This document shows, piece after piece, positions 33,348 through 43,700 of a stretch of DNA of 64,000 bases. The position numbers were made by a program, and so were the translations under genes. Every line of letters starts with the position of its first letter. Position 1 is the first letter of the stretch. The notes under the pieces were generated by a model. The model made no database searches. It was not told the DNA's origin and worked only from the letters and a program-made list of their open reading frames with translations. This DNA comes from Nocardia sp. NBC_01503 (lineage in GTDB: Bacteria > Actinomycetota > Actinomycetes > Mycobacteriales > Mycobacteriaceae): contig NZ_CP109596.1 in the NCBI RefSeq assembly GCF_036327755.1, forward strand, positions 8,286,454 through 8,350,453, written 5' to 3'.

Positions 33348-36300
33348 ATGGTGCTGACCGCGCGCTACCAACCGGGTGCAATCCGGCGTCCGTTCGTCAA
33401 CCGGGACGCGGTGTTCCGGCGCTTCGATGAGCTGCTCGTCGAGTCGGCGCATACGCCGAAGGTGCTCTTGCTGACCGGGGTCGGTGGCATTGGCAAGTCG
33501 CGGTTGCTGGCCGAGTTGCGGGCGCGCGCGGAGAAAGAGCACGCGGCCGCCACGGTGGACTTTCAGGTTCCCAGCCAGCGACAGTCGATCGAAGCGCTGG
33601 CGGTGCTGCGATCCCAATTCGGTTCTCGCAAAGTCAAATTCCACAGATTCGATATCGCGTACACCGTGTTGTGGCAGCGGCTGCATCCGCATCTGAGGGT
33701 CAGCTTCGAATCGCTGGCGTTCGCCGAGAACAGTGAAGTGCTCACCGAGATTCTCAATGACGCGACCGGGATACCGATCTTCGGCACTGCGGCTCGGCTC
33801 GTCGAGCTGGGGACGCGGCGGGTGACACGTAGTTTCCGCATTCGCCACGATCAGGTGCTTCAGGAGCTCGACCAGTTGACGCTGTCGCAGCTCGAAGCAG
33901 CGGTGGCGTACCTTTTCGCGGCGGATCTCGCGGCCGGCACCGACGGCGAACCGTACGTCGCATTTCTCGATGCCTACGAAGCCTTGGTCGGCGGCGTGGA
34001 ACGCGTTGGGCGAGCCGCGGATTCGGATTCCTGGTTGCGGGATCTGGTCGCGCAACTCGACAAAGGGCTGGTGGTCATCGCCAGCCGAGAGCCCCTGGGT
34101 TGGGAGCGCCACGACCCGGAATGGCAAGGGCGCATCGATAAGATACGGCTCGACGATCTGATCCTGGCCGATCGACATCGTCTCCTCGACGCTTCGGGCG
34201 TGAGCGACCCCGCCGAACGCGATGCCATCGCCATGGCGAGCGCCGGTGTGCCGTTCTACCTCCATCTCGCCATCGACGCCCGGCTCCGCGGCGGAGTCAT
34301 GGCACCGCACCAACTCGTCTCTCCCGGAACGATTCTCGAGCGCTTCCTGCTCCACGTCCGGCCCGATGAGGTCCGAATGCTGGAGCTACTCGGCCTGCCG
34401 CGGATCTTCGACAGAGAGATATTCACCGCGATAGCGAGCGCCTTCGGCCTGCCCGCCCATGTGACGGCTTGGACCTCGCTGATCGGCTACTCATTCGTCT
34501 ATGCCGCCGACGAGGAGGGCGCCACCGGACGATTCCAGCTGCACCAGCTCATGGTGACCGCGTTGCGGCAGCGCCTCGACGCCGAGGTCGAGACTACGCT
34601 GCATGATGTGCTGCACAGACTGTGGCGTTCCCGGGCGGAGTCCGCATCCGGCAGAGTGACCGCGCTGCGAGAAGCCGGCTATCACGGCCTGCGCGCCGGT
34701 ACCCTGACCGCGGTCTCACTGCTCGACTACGTGGATCGAATCGCGGCGGCCGGCGGCAAACAAGGGATCGATGCCGTACTCACGGACTTGAACCAGTATC
34801 TGCTGGAGGAGGGTTCGACCAGATCGGATATTTCCGAATTGCGTGAACTGACACAGTGTTTGGAGACCGAGGGAGCCCTGCTACTGGGCGATGCCAAGCA
34901 TGCCGATCAGCTCACCAATTCGATCGACGCGGAGCGCACCGGACCCGTTGCGGAGCGGCTCACCTTGGCGGCGGCCAATGCCCGCCGCATTCTCGGGCGT
35001 ACCGACGAAGCGCTGACGATGTACGAAGCGCTGTGGTCACACGGTGCGGGTCGCGTGCGACTCAACGCTGGGCACTGGGCCGCCGATCTGCACATGTGCC
35101 AGGGCCGATCCGCGCAAGCACTCCAGTTGTGCGGTCAGCTGGTCGATCTCACCGATTCCCGCGACCACGAGTTCCTCGGTGACATAGCCCGGCTGCGGCA
35201 CCTCACCTACCGTATGTCCTTCGATACCGATGCCGCCGCTCGATACCTGGATGAGGCGGACGGCCACTACGCCGCAGCGGGAAGTATTGTCGGACAATCT
35301 AATATCGCTACAAACCGCGCGGAGCTACTGGCGCTCACCGAACCGGATCGCGCCCTCGCCGCGGCGGCCGCTGCCATCGCGATTCAGCGCGAACTCGGCG
35401 CGCTACATGAACTCGGCAAGGCCCACACCGCACTCGGTATCGCGCAGCTGGCACTCGGCGACCTCGATGCGGCCGAGCGCGCTTTCGCCGACGCCTGCGA
35501 AACGCTGGAGCGCGCGGGCTATCGATCGGGTCGAGCCCGAGCCGAACTGTTCCGAGCCGGAGCGCACGCGCGACGCGGTCGGCGCACCGAAGCCGTTGCC
35601 GGAGCTCGTTGGGCGGTCGAGGAATTGGAAGCCGCGAACGTCTACCCCGCACTCGTCCTCGTCGCACGGGCGGTGCTGGCCTTGCTCGGCTGGTCCGATC
35701 CTGCGGTCTCGCTGGCAGCCGCGCGGGCGCACCGCCGCATCCAGCCTCCCGCTCCGGATAGCGATCTGGACCTGGCCGCCCAACGGCTGAGCGCACGGGT
35801 GCTCGGCCTGGACCCCGATTCCTACTATCGCGAGGCCATCACTCGAACCGATTCCGCCGCAGGGTATTACAACCACAATGTGCGGATCGAAACCGCCACC
35901 GGGCCGGTGAACGTTCGGATTCCGGTGGCCGGCGCCGATGTGATGGATCTGCGGATCTGGCCGGAAGTACGGGTGCTTCGAGCAATCGAGCCCTTCGTAC
36001 CCGCCTCGCCTCGATTGCGTTGGGAGTCAAACCATCCCGCGTATCAGATACAGGACTTCATCGCCGGTGAACTGCTCGATGACATCGCACCTCGTGGGCA
36101 CGCTGTCCCCGACTGCGTGCCGCGCGATGTCGCCCGACTCTTCGCCGACCTGCGGACGATTCCCACCGAGCTTCTGCCGACTCCCAGCCCATCAATCGAA
36201 GATCCGGCCGAGTTCGCCCGCCGCCTGTCCGATGTGACCCAGCGTGTCTACCAGGAGAATCAGCACCGATTCGGCCCGCTGTACCGGAACCTCGGCGTGC

Positions 36301-36794
36301 CCGAGAATCCACTCGACACCGTGATGGCTGGATGGCGCACGCTCGAATCGCGCCCGTTTCGACTCGTGCACGCCGACGTGCATCGGAAGAACATGATCAT
36401 CAAGAACGGTCGCGAGGTCGTTTTCCTGGATTGGGAACTGGCACTGTACGGCGATCCGCTCTACGACGTAGCCACGCATCTGCACAAGATGGGGTACCAG
36501 CCGGGCGAGCGCGATGTCCTCCTCTCGCAGTGGGTCGCCGCCGAACCTGAAGCCGCGACAGGCCGGTGGGAGCACGATCTGCGCACATACCTGAACCACG
36601 AAAAGATCAAGTCCGTCATTGTCGACGCTGTGCGGTATGCCAAGGTTCTGTCGGAGGGAAGCCGCACCACCGAGCAAGAGCACGCTCTGGTGAGCAATCT
36701 GGTCGCCAAACTCAATGCTGCTCATGACATCTGGGGAAGCGGTCTTCGATTCGATTCGACATTCGTCGAGACGCAGTTACGGATCTGTAGCTGA
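33348..36794 (+). CDS. STAND NTPase + TPR repeats + APH-type phosphotransferase fusion
   Basis: An 1148-aa three-part protein. Residues 1-450 form a STAND-type P-loop NTPase: Walker A GVGGIGKS (44-51), Walker B-like FLDAYE (206-211), a sensor-like VVIASREPLGW and a winged-helix-like stretch. Residues about 480-830 form alpha-helical/TPR repeats (e.g. LGKAHTALGIAQLALGDLDAAERAF), a likely ligand sensor. Residues about 840-1148 form an aminoglycoside phosphotransferase/choline kinase-like domain with the catalytic loop HADVHRKN (1008-1015, Asp1010) and metal-site FLDWE (Asp1028). A sensor ATPase with a kinase-like C-terminal effector fits a signalling or abortive defence protein. The ATG is preceded by GAGGGGG. 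Confidence 0.82.
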   Translation: MVLTARYQPGAIRRPFVNRDAVFRRFDELLVESAHTPKVLLLTGVGGIGKSRLLAELRARAEKEHAAATVDFQVPSQRQSIEALAVLRSQFGSRKVKFHRFDIAYTVLWQRLHPHLRVSFESLAFAENSEVLTEILNDATGIPIFGTAARLVELGTRRVTRSFRIRHDQVLQELDQLTLSQLEAAVAYLFAADLAAGTDGEPYVAFLDAYEALVGGVERVGRAADSDSWLRDLVAQLDKGLVVIASREPLGWERHDPEWQGRIDKIRLDDLILADRHRLLDASGVSDPAERDAIAMASAGVPFYLHLAIDARLRGGVMAPHQLVSPGTILERFLLHVRPDEVRMLELLGLPRIFDREIFTAIASAFGLPAHVTAWTSLIGYSFVYAADEEGATGRFQLHQLMVTALRQRLDAEVETTLHDVLHRLWRSRAESASGRVTALREAGYHGLRAGTLTAVSLLDYVDRIAAAGGKQGIDAVLTDLNQYLLEEGSTRSDISELRELTQCLETEGALLLGDAKHADQLTNSIDAERTGPVAERLTLAAANARRILGRTDEALTMYEALWSHGAGRVRLNAGHWAADLHMCQGRSAQALQLCGQLVDLTDSRDHEFLGDIARLRHLTYRMSFDTDAAARYLDEADGHYAAAGSIVGQSNIATNRAELLALTEPDRALAAAAAAIAIQRELGALHELGKAHTALGIAQLALGDLDAAERAFADACETLERAGYRSGRARAELFRAGAHARRGRRTEAVAGARWAVEELEAANVYPALVLVARAVLALLGWSDPAVSLAAARAHRRIQPPAPDSDLDLAAQRLSARVLGLDPDSYYREAITRTDSAAGYYNHNVRIETATGPVNVRIPVAGADVMDLRIWPEVRVLRAIEPFVPASPRLRWESNHPAYQIQDFIAGELLDDIAPRGHAVPDCVPRDVARLFADLRTIPTELLPTPSPSIEDPAEFARRLSDVTQRVYQENQHRFGPLYRNLGVPENPLDTVMAGWRTLESRPFRLVHADVHRKNMIIKNGREVVFLDWELALYGDPLYDVATHLHKMGYQPGERDVLLSQWVAAEPEAATGRWEHDLRTYLNHEKIKSVIVDAVRYAKVLSEGSRTTEQEHALVSNLVAKLNAAHDIWGSGLRFDSTFVETQLRICS

Positions 36795-36949
36795 ACGAGC
36801 ACACATCCGAATAGGCCACACCCCCGGAACCGGCAGAGAAAATGGTCGATGCCACTTCACAACCGACTATGCGCAGATAGACAGCCGCCCACAGTGACCC
36901 ATGCCACCCGACTAGCGATTGCCGAATAGTTGCGGATATCGTTCCGGTC

Positions 36950-37279
36950 GTGAGTGCGGGGATGGGAATCAATCCGGTCGAGGTGCAGGCCACCGCGGGT
37001 GGGCTGGACCAGATCGCGGATGAGCTCACCGACCGGGTCGATGCGCATATGCGGGCGGTCCGGGCGTTCGTCGGAGTCGAATGGACCGGGACCGCGGCGG
37101 GTTCGCACGAGAATCCGTGGGCGGAGTGGGAGGACGGGGCACGGCAGATAATCGGCTCCTTCCACACCGATGCCGGACTGCTGCGCCGCACCGCCGCCGA
37201 AGTCACCGCACTGGATCAGTCGCGGGCGTCAGCGACCGAGCGGGCGGGATCGAGTCTCGATCTACCGGACGTGGTGTAG
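36950..37279 (+). CDS. WXG100-like T7SS protein 1
   Basis: A 109-aa helical hairpin protein with a central W-T-G (GVEWTGTAAGSHENPW), the WXG signature, flanked by two long helices. The start is GTG 36950; ATG 36962 is possible. It is the first gene of a toxin operon: the next WXG100-like gene begins directly after its stop. It probably serves as a carrier or chaperone that pairs with the second WXG protein, or with the N-terminal part of the toxin, for ESX export. Confidence 0.78.
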   Translation: MSAGMGINPVEVQATAGGLDQIADELTDRVDAHMRAVRAFVGVEWTGTAAGSHENPWAEWEDGARQIIGSFHTDAGLLRRTAAEVTALDQSRASATERAGSSLDLPDVV

Positions 37280-37567
37280 ATGGCCGGGTATCGAGTGGAT
37301 TTGGTCGGCTTGGGGCGGTTGGTCGATGCGACCGCGACATTGGAGACGACGATCGAGGACGCGGTCACGGCCGCCGAAAAGCAGATCGATGAACTCCATG
37401 TGTCGTGGACGGGCGCTGCCGCCGTCGCACATCGGGAAGCGCACGAAGCGCGGATGCGAGCGATCGCGGAGATGCGGGCCGCGCTCGCCCAGCTGCGGGC
37501 GAAGCTGACCACCGCACAAGAGGCATACGGCGTTGTAGGCCCGACCAATACGGAGATGTGGCCGTGA
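37280..37567 (+). CDS. WXG100-like T7SS protein 2
   Basis: A 95-aa protein with the WXG turn (LHVSWTGAAAVAHREAH) between helices of heptad character (TLETTIEDAVTAAEKQI; AEMRAALAQLRAKLTTAQEAY). The length is typical for EsxA/EsxB-type proteins. It abuts the previous stop with no gap, and its own stop overlaps the toxin start (GTGA). It likely forms a heterodimer with protein 1. Confidence 0.85.
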   Translation: MAGYRVDLVGLGRLVDATATLETTIEDAVTAAEKQIDELHVSWTGAAAVAHREAHEARMRAIAEMRAALAQLRAKLTTAQEAYGVVGPTNTEMWP

Positions 37568-38985
37568 GCCCGACAGCGACCCTACCGGTAATCGCGGTCC
37601 GGAGCGAGGAATACCACAGTGCCGCTGAGGTTTTCGCATCGATCGCCACCGATGCGGCCGACGTTCATATCGGGCTGCTCGGTGTCTTGAACGCCAATGC
37701 CGGTATGGCGGGAAGCGACAGCATCGGCCAGGACTGGGCCAAGTCCTATGACGAAGCCGCCGGGCTCGCACTACAAACCTCCGACCAGATTCTCGCCGCC
37801 TGCACGAGCACCGCCGATCTCGTCACCAGCGGGGCGCACAACCATGAGCGCGCCGAGGCGACCGCCAACTTCGCGAACGTGCCGGAACCACCGCGGCCGC
37901 CGGCGCGAATGGTCCCTTGCGTGGTCACCCAGGCGTTGTCCGCCGCCGGGAACGGCCTGCCGGAACCGTTCGGATGGTCGATCGTCAAGAAGGCCGTCGC
38001 CGCCGCCTGGCCCAATGGGCATCAGGACAAACTGCGCACCGCGCAGGGTGCCTGGAATACCGCCGCGGCCGACTTCCGCGCCCTCGCACAGCGGGTGACG
38101 ACCGCGACCGACCTGCTCGGCAATCAGCGATCCGAAGAGATCCCGACAACGCTGGCGGCCTGCACCGATCGCAAGAACGAACTCTCCGCGCTGGCGAACA
38201 TCTGCCAGACCCTGGGAAGTGCGTGCGGCGAGTACGCCGGGCATCTCGACGAGGCCCATCACAAGATCATCAGCGAGCTCGCGGAGTTCGGCTTCGAAAC
38301 CGTGTTGTGGGAAGCCGCTTTCGCCCTCCTCGCACCGTTCACCGCGGGCATGTCCGAAATTGTCGGCAACTCGGCGCTCGTGGCCCGCGCCGCGGCGAAG
38401 GCCCGTCGAATCGCGGAGGTCATCAGCACTCTCGCGACTCGGGCCGCGAAGATCGTCGCCGACACCGTGCGCCCCTTGGTCGAGCGAATCAAACCACTAC
38501 TCGCGAAGATCAAGAAATGGGTCGATGAAGCACGAACCAAGATCGCTGCTCTCGGCCAAACCCGAAAGACCTATCCATCCGGCGAGAAGCTGACGGATGC
38601 GGAATTCGTAGCAAAATACGGGCGAGCCAACAATTGGAAGTACCCCGGAGCGGACTATGCGATTCCGGGAACGCAAAGGATCGTAGATATTCCTCCGGGC
38701 AGCGTAATCGACCGGTACGGATACGAGGGGGGTGCGTGGCTCTCACCGCAGGGCACTCCGCTCACTGCGCGTTCGCTACCTCCCGACACGCTCGCGATGA
38801 AGCCCTATCACACCTATGAAGTGACAGGTAACCCTCTGCCGACGGGCTGGAAGATCGAGGAATCGGTGGTGGCACCGTGGTTCGGCGAGGCCGGCCACGG
38901 TATCCAGTACAAAATTATCGACCGATTCGGCGACGAGGGAACGGTAGAAGAATTGCTGGACATCGGATACTTGATCGAAAAGTAG
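37564..38985 (+). CDS. T7SS-exported toxin with C-terminal TNT (NAD glycohydrolase) domain
   Basis: A 473-aa protein starting at GTG 37564. The N-terminal 350 residues are helical with T7SS-substrate character plus a hydrophobic stretch (LWEAAFALLAPFTAGMSEIVG). The C-terminal ~110 residues match the tuberculosis necrotizing toxin fold: VIDRYGYEGGAWLSPQGTPL, ARSLPP, YHTYEV, and APWFGEAGHGIQYKI with the conserved Gln (Q448). TNT hydrolyses NAD+, killing the target cell. Two WXG100-like genes upstream should escort it. Intracellular toxicity would require an immunity protein, probably encoded by one of the next two genes. Confidence 0.85.
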   Translation: MSPTATLPVIAVRSEEYHSAAEVFASIATDAADVHIGLLGVLNANAGMAGSDSIGQDWAKSYDEAAGLALQTSDQILAACTSTADLVTSGAHNHERAEATANFANVPEPPRPPARMVPCVVTQALSAAGNGLPEPFGWSIVKKAVAAAWPNGHQDKLRTAQGAWNTAAADFRALAQRVTTATDLLGNQRSEEIPTTLAACTDRKNELSALANICQTLGSACGEYAGHLDEAHHKIISELAEFGFETVLWEAAFALLAPFTAGMSEIVGNSALVARAAAKARRIAEVISTLATRAAKIVADTVRPLVERIKPLLAKIKKWVDEARTKIAALGQTRKTYPSGEKLTDAEFVAKYGRANNWKYPGADYAIPGTQRIVDIPPGSVIDRYGYEGGAWLSPQGTPLTARSLPPDTLAMKPYHTYEVTGNPLPTGWKIEESVVAPWFGEAGHGIQYKIIDRFGDEGTVEELLDIGYLIEK

Positions 38986-39034
38986 AATCACACATACGAC
39001 GCCAAGAGCAACTGGTGAAACGAATAGGATCCAA

Positions 39035-39640
39035 GTGCACCCACCCATCGATCTCCGACAGTTCCCCTCAGCCACGCATAGGATCGTGCGAGCCTGGTAT
39101 GAGTGGCAGGCCGCCAACCTGCGAAGCCAAGGAAAGGACGTCGGGAGTACCCAAATCCCGATGGTCCCTCCCGAGTTCAGCTATTGGCTGGCCAATCCCC
39201 CTCGCGTTGACGGCCAGGCTTTGCTCTTTGAAATAGGCGGTATGAACTACCGTGTCGAACAATCGTCGAGCGGTTGGGCACTGACAAAGGAAGAGCGAGG
39301 GCTGACCTCCATGTTGGGTTCGCTGCGCAACTACGAAGATGTCGAGAAGTACCTGTTGCGCTTGATGGGTGGAGTTCCCCAACGCGCCGAGCGCACCAGC
39401 TCTCCTGATTACCGGTGGTATCGAGAAGGTGTGGATCCTCGAGTCCGACTCGAACCTACCGATCCAACTGCCGAATATTCGTACATGTCCTTGTTCGTCG
39501 ACGACGAGCCCCTCGATCGCGGCAGCCTGAAGCCTTCCGACGCAACGAAGTTCTCGCATCCTCTCGTGATGAGCTACGAGCAGGTAGATCAGATATACCG
39601 CGAGGGACTCCCCGACGAATGGTTCACCATCGACAGGTGA
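39035..39640 (+). CDS. Candidate immunity protein for the TNT toxin
   Basis: A 201-aa soluble protein with no signal peptide or recognised family (WYEWQAANLRSQGKD.., PEFSYWLANPPRVDGQALLFEIGGMNYRVE.., YEQVDQIYREGLPDEWFTID). It lies 49 bp after the toxin on the same strand, where TNT immunity factors are normally encoded. Assignment is by position only. The next small gene starts 8 bp after its stop and could be a second immunity protein. Confidence 0.6.
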   Translation: MHPPIDLRQFPSATHRIVRAWYEWQAANLRSQGKDVGSTQIPMVPPEFSYWLANPPRVDGQALLFEIGGMNYRVEQSSSGWALTKEERGLTSMLGSLRNYEDVEKYLLRLMGGVPQRAERTSSPDYRWYREGVDPRVRLEPTDPTAEYSYMSLFVDDEPLDRGSLKPSDATKFSHPLVMSYEQVDQIYREGLPDEWFTIDR

Positions 39641-39648
39641 GGAGTGAA

Positions 39649-39915
39649 ATGAAGTTCGACGATCAGTACTTCTCACGCGAACACTGGTTCTCCCTGGGCG
39701 TCGAGGAAGGGACCAACAAGCACTATTTGTCGATTCCGGTCAGCAGTGGAATCGTCGACTACGAGGAGTACTACGAGATCGATCAGCCTACCTTCGATCG
39801 GTACATGCAGAACCCCAGCAGCGCAGTCGATTTCGCCGAGAAGTGCCGCCGACAGGAGATGGACTCGCTGCTCATGATCCCGGCTCCCACTACCAACCGC
39901 GGCACAGCCATTTAG
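39649..39915 (+). CDS. Small acidic protein, second candidate immunity gene
   Basis: An 88-aa acidic protein starting at ATG 39649, with GGAG at 39641-39644. It is rich in aromatic and acidic residues (MKFDDQYFSREHWFSLGVEE..; IVDYEEYYEIDQPTFDRYMQ), a common feature of toxin-neutralising proteins. It is almost contiguous with the previous gene. The family is unrecognised. Confidence 0.6.
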   Translation: MKFDDQYFSREHWFSLGVEEGTNKHYLSIPVSSGIVDYEEYYEIDQPTFDRYMQNPSSAVDFAEKCRRQEMDSLLMIPAPTTNRGTAI

Positions 39916-39999
39916 CTCGACACGGTGGGTCGCGATCGATGAGGCCGCGCTGGGCTGCCCGCCGCACACCACGAAGCTCTCGCTACCCGACGGAACGAA

Positions 40000-40158
40000 T
40001 CAGCGAGAGCGACGTTTCGAGGTCAGTCGACTCCATCGGGCGCCACGCAGCTCATCGGCCAGCGGTCTCATGAGAAACGAGGACAAACCGGGAGCAGACC
40101 GTCCATCGAAGGTGATCCAGTTGCGGAGATTGTCCGTGTAGTGCCAACTCGGGGACAT
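40000..40158 (-). CDS. Possible 52-aa ORF, uncertain
   Basis: A short frame from ATG 40158 to TGA at 40000-40002, reading MSPSWHYTDNLRNWITFDGR... with a more natural composition than the overlapping frames. It may be a small gene or the tail of a lost one. The remainder of the 314-bp gap 39916-40229 shows nothing else. Confidence 0.25.
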   Translation of the reverse strand: MSPSWHYTDNLRNWITFDGRSAPGLSSFLMRPLADELRGARWSRLTSKRRSR

Positions 40159-40229
40159 CCCGTGCCTGCCATCGCTAAACCGCAACTGAGCCCTGGACCC
40201 GACAATGTCGCTCGTGCTCAAATCCTCCG

Positions 40230-40580
40230 ATGCGAATCGGCATCGGCGGCAAAGCTTTCGGCGTCCGTGCGGGGGTATCGAATCGGGGTATCGGTGCCGG
40301 AGTCGGCCCGGTGTCAGTCGGCGCATCTTGGGGGAGGCGACGATCCAGCGGGGGCGGAATTGCTGCCATCATCGGATTATGTATGGCCCTCATCGCGGCG
40401 TACTGGGCACTCTGCTGGCCCTACATGCTCGGCACATGGGTAGCTGTCAGAATTTTCGGTGCGGAGAATCCATCGGCACAGCGGGCGGTTTTCGGCTGGC
40501 TCTATGAAGCGCCCTGGCTCGGGCTGCTTGTTGTGCTGATGGTCCGGAAGCTGATGTCCGCGCCCACGAGTGGAAGATAG
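40230..40580 (+). CDS. Small membrane protein with Gly-rich DUF4236-like N-terminus
   Basis: A 116-aa protein. The N-terminus is a repetitive Gly/Val beta motif (IGIGGKAFGVRAGVSNRGIGAGVGPVSVGASWG), reminiscent of DUF4236-type proteins, followed by two TM helices (IAAIIGLCMALIAAYWALCWPYMLGTWVAVRIF and APWLGLLVVLMVRKLM). The function is unknown. It is isolated between the TNT locus and the large helicase. Confidence 0.62.
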   Translation: MRIGIGGKAFGVRAGVSNRGIGAGVGPVSVGASWGRRRSSGGGIAAIIGLCMALIAAYWALCWPYMLGTWVAVRIFGAENPSAQRAVFGWLYEAPWLGLLVVLMVRKLMSAPTSGR

Positions 40581-40746
40581 GTCCGGTGCGTCCTACAGCG
40601 CGCCAGGCCGACGAAACCGCACATTCGCAACAAACCGACCAGTAGACATTCTGCGAATCACACCGTCTCCCAGTATTTTTCACGACAACAGACCCTAAGT
40701 GACGTACCGTTGGAACGTCCGAGGCTGGAATATTCGATGGCGGCGG

Positions 40747-43700
40747 ATGGGTGGCGCTATGGGTGGGAACGAGCAGGCGACTCGGCTTCTGGGATTCTGG
40801 CGGGCGGTTGAGATGTTCAGCCCGCAAGAGGTTCCCAAGCTCTCGACCAGGGTTCCACCGCTGGTGCTGAAGATGCCCGAGAATGGTCCGGCGCCTTGGC
40901 AGCGTGAGCATCCATTGTGGCGAGAACGCCCATTACCGCCTGGCAAGGCTTGGCAGTTCACCGTGTATGGCGGGCTGTTCGAGATCGACAAGGTCCGCGA
41001 TGAACTGGTTCGGGTATTCGGGAATGACCATGGTCAATCTGACGGCCGACGAGCCGGTACGACGGCGACATTCGCCTTCACGCTGGACGCGCACGGGTCA
41101 ATGGTCGAGAACTCGGCTGTGCTGTCGGCGTGCGCCTGGGCCATCAGCCGCCTGCGGTCGCCCGGTCCCGGGGATCTGAAGTGGCTGGACGGGTTCGACG
41201 ACGATAATCGCGGCTTCGTCACAAGCCTGAACAAGCTCTCACCACCCGAAATTGCTGCGGCAGAAGAACGTTCGGCACTGGCCGCAGAGGTCGGTGACCG
41301 AGCGAGGTCCGCCGCACTGGACGCGATTGCGAAGGGAGCCGGTGCCGCGGCGACAGCGGCCGCGACCGCTGGGGCCACCATGCTCGGCGGACCGGTCCTC
41401 GGCGGTATCGCGGGAACCGTCGCCGGTACCTTCGCCGAAAAACTCCTCGAACGCCGAAAAGCCGAAAAGAGCTCGGACCCAGACCAAGACGATGCGGAGC
41501 CGCCGACACTGAACCTCACCGTCGAGGACGTGTACCGGCTGGTCAAGAAGCTCGGCGATGGCTTGGGCATCACCGCCGCGCTCGGAGTCGATGGAGTTCA
41601 GGTGCGGTGCGCTCAGGTATCGGCCCGCTACGCCGGCGAATCAACCGAACAAGACTTCCTGAACAGCTTCATCGCACAGGATCTCGCCGTCGTCGAGCAG
41701 GCTGTCCGGCGGGGTGATGTGGGAGAGGCGCTGCGCGACTACCTGTCCGATGACTGTGCCGTCGAATCTCGTATCGATGTGCGAGCCCGCCCCGATGCGG
41801 TGATCGCCGGTGTGGAACCTCATCGAATACCGGGCGGTCGCTGGCCCGGCGCCGTGAGCAAGCCACTGGTGCTCGGCCAGCAGTTCGCCGTCGACCAGTT
41901 GATGACCGAAATCGGCGACAGCACAGGTATTTTCGCCGTAAACGGGCCACCCGGCACCGGCAAGACCACAATGCTGCGCGATGTCCTCGCCGCCATTGTG
42001 ACCGAACGCGCTATTCGTCTCTCGAAACTGGAGAATCCGCGCGCGGCGTTCACGGCCAAACTCGAAACCGCTCAGATCGGCAGGTATCGGCCGACGGTGT
42101 ACGGCATTCGCCCCGAACTCACCGGATTCGAGATAGTCGTCGCCACCGCCAGCAATGATGCCGCGGCCAATGTCACCGCCGAGATTCCCGCGATCAGCGC
42201 GGTATCGGGAGTTCAGGACGAAGCGCTTGCGGCAGACTACTTTTCGGACCTCGCGTCCGGGGTACTGGATCGCAAGGCTTGGGGACTCGTTGCCGCCGTC
42301 CTGGGAAATATGAGCAATCGGTCCGAGTTCGTGAGCCGATTCTGGTGGGGAGACAACGGTTCCCGGAACCGACCGAGCGAGCCTGGGACGGACGATGAGG
42401 GCGGCGCTGTCGAGCCGATCGGCATGATGCGAATGCTGCAGCAGGCAGTGAACGAACCAGCGACCGTCCCCGACTGGGAAGCCGCCGTCACCGCCTTCGA
42501 CAAAGCCCACGACGAGGTGCGGCGGCTCACAGACGAGCGACAATCCATCGCCGACGCGATCAACAACCTGGAACGGTTGCAAACCGTCATTAATACTGCG
42601 GCGCAAGACATTATCGATACCCAGAACGAATATGATTCCTGGCGAAATCGCCACTCACAGGCGACTTTCGCTCGCGCCCAGGACGAGGCCGCGGTCAGCG
42701 CCGCGAACATCGAGATCGACCGCCACCATGCGCGCAAGCCGGGGTTCTGGATATCGCTGTCGACCTGGTTCAAAGCCGGACGAGTATGGCATGCACGGCA
42801 TCTGCAACTGCTCGCGGATCTTGAAGCTAAGCAGAGCACGCTCGGTACCCGCAACGCCGAGATCGCCCAATGCGCGCGAGCATGGGAAAGTGCCGCGGCC
42901 AAAGGACGTGCGCTCGTCCACACCCATGCCGCGGCAGTCGCAGAACATCAACTGGCCTCCAGGGTCATCACCGATGCCCAGGAAAGATGGTCCGCTGTAA
43001 TCCCTTTCGGCGAGATCCTCACCGACGAGAAACGATTCCAACTGTGCAGCCCCTGGGCCGACGCGGAATTCACAGCGGCCCGGCATCGACTGTTCTTGGA
43101 GGCGCTGCGGTTACACAAGGCGTTCATTCTCGGCTCCGGGTCCCTGATCCGAGGCAATCTCGATGTCGCCATGGCCGCGATCCGCAACCAGTTGGATGTC
43201 AAACCCAAACCGGCAACCCTGGCTACGGCATGGCAGACGCTGTTCTTCGTCGTGCCGATGGTGTCGACGACTTTCGCCTCGCTGCCTCGATTGTTCACCG
43301 GGCTCGGTCGCGAAACTTTCGGCTGGCTGTTCATCGACGAAGCGGGTCAGGCCACTCCGCAACTGGCGGTCGGCGGACTCTGGCGCGCCAAAAGAGCTGT
43401 CATCGTCGGTGATCCACAACAGCTTGAACCGATTGTCACACTGCCTATCTCGGCTCAACACGCGTTGTTGCGACAGTATCGGCTGGGAGAACAGTGGACG
43501 CCCGATTACACCTCAGCACAGCGGGTCGCGGACCGGCTCGCAAGGCACGGCACCAGCCTTCCCGAACCTGACGGTGACGCCGATGTCTGGGTCGGCGCTC
43601 CGCTGCGAGTCCACCGGCGATGCGATCGGCCGATGTTCGAGATCTCCAATCGCATCGCCTACGGCGGCGACCTGATGGTGTACGGCACCATGCATGAAGG

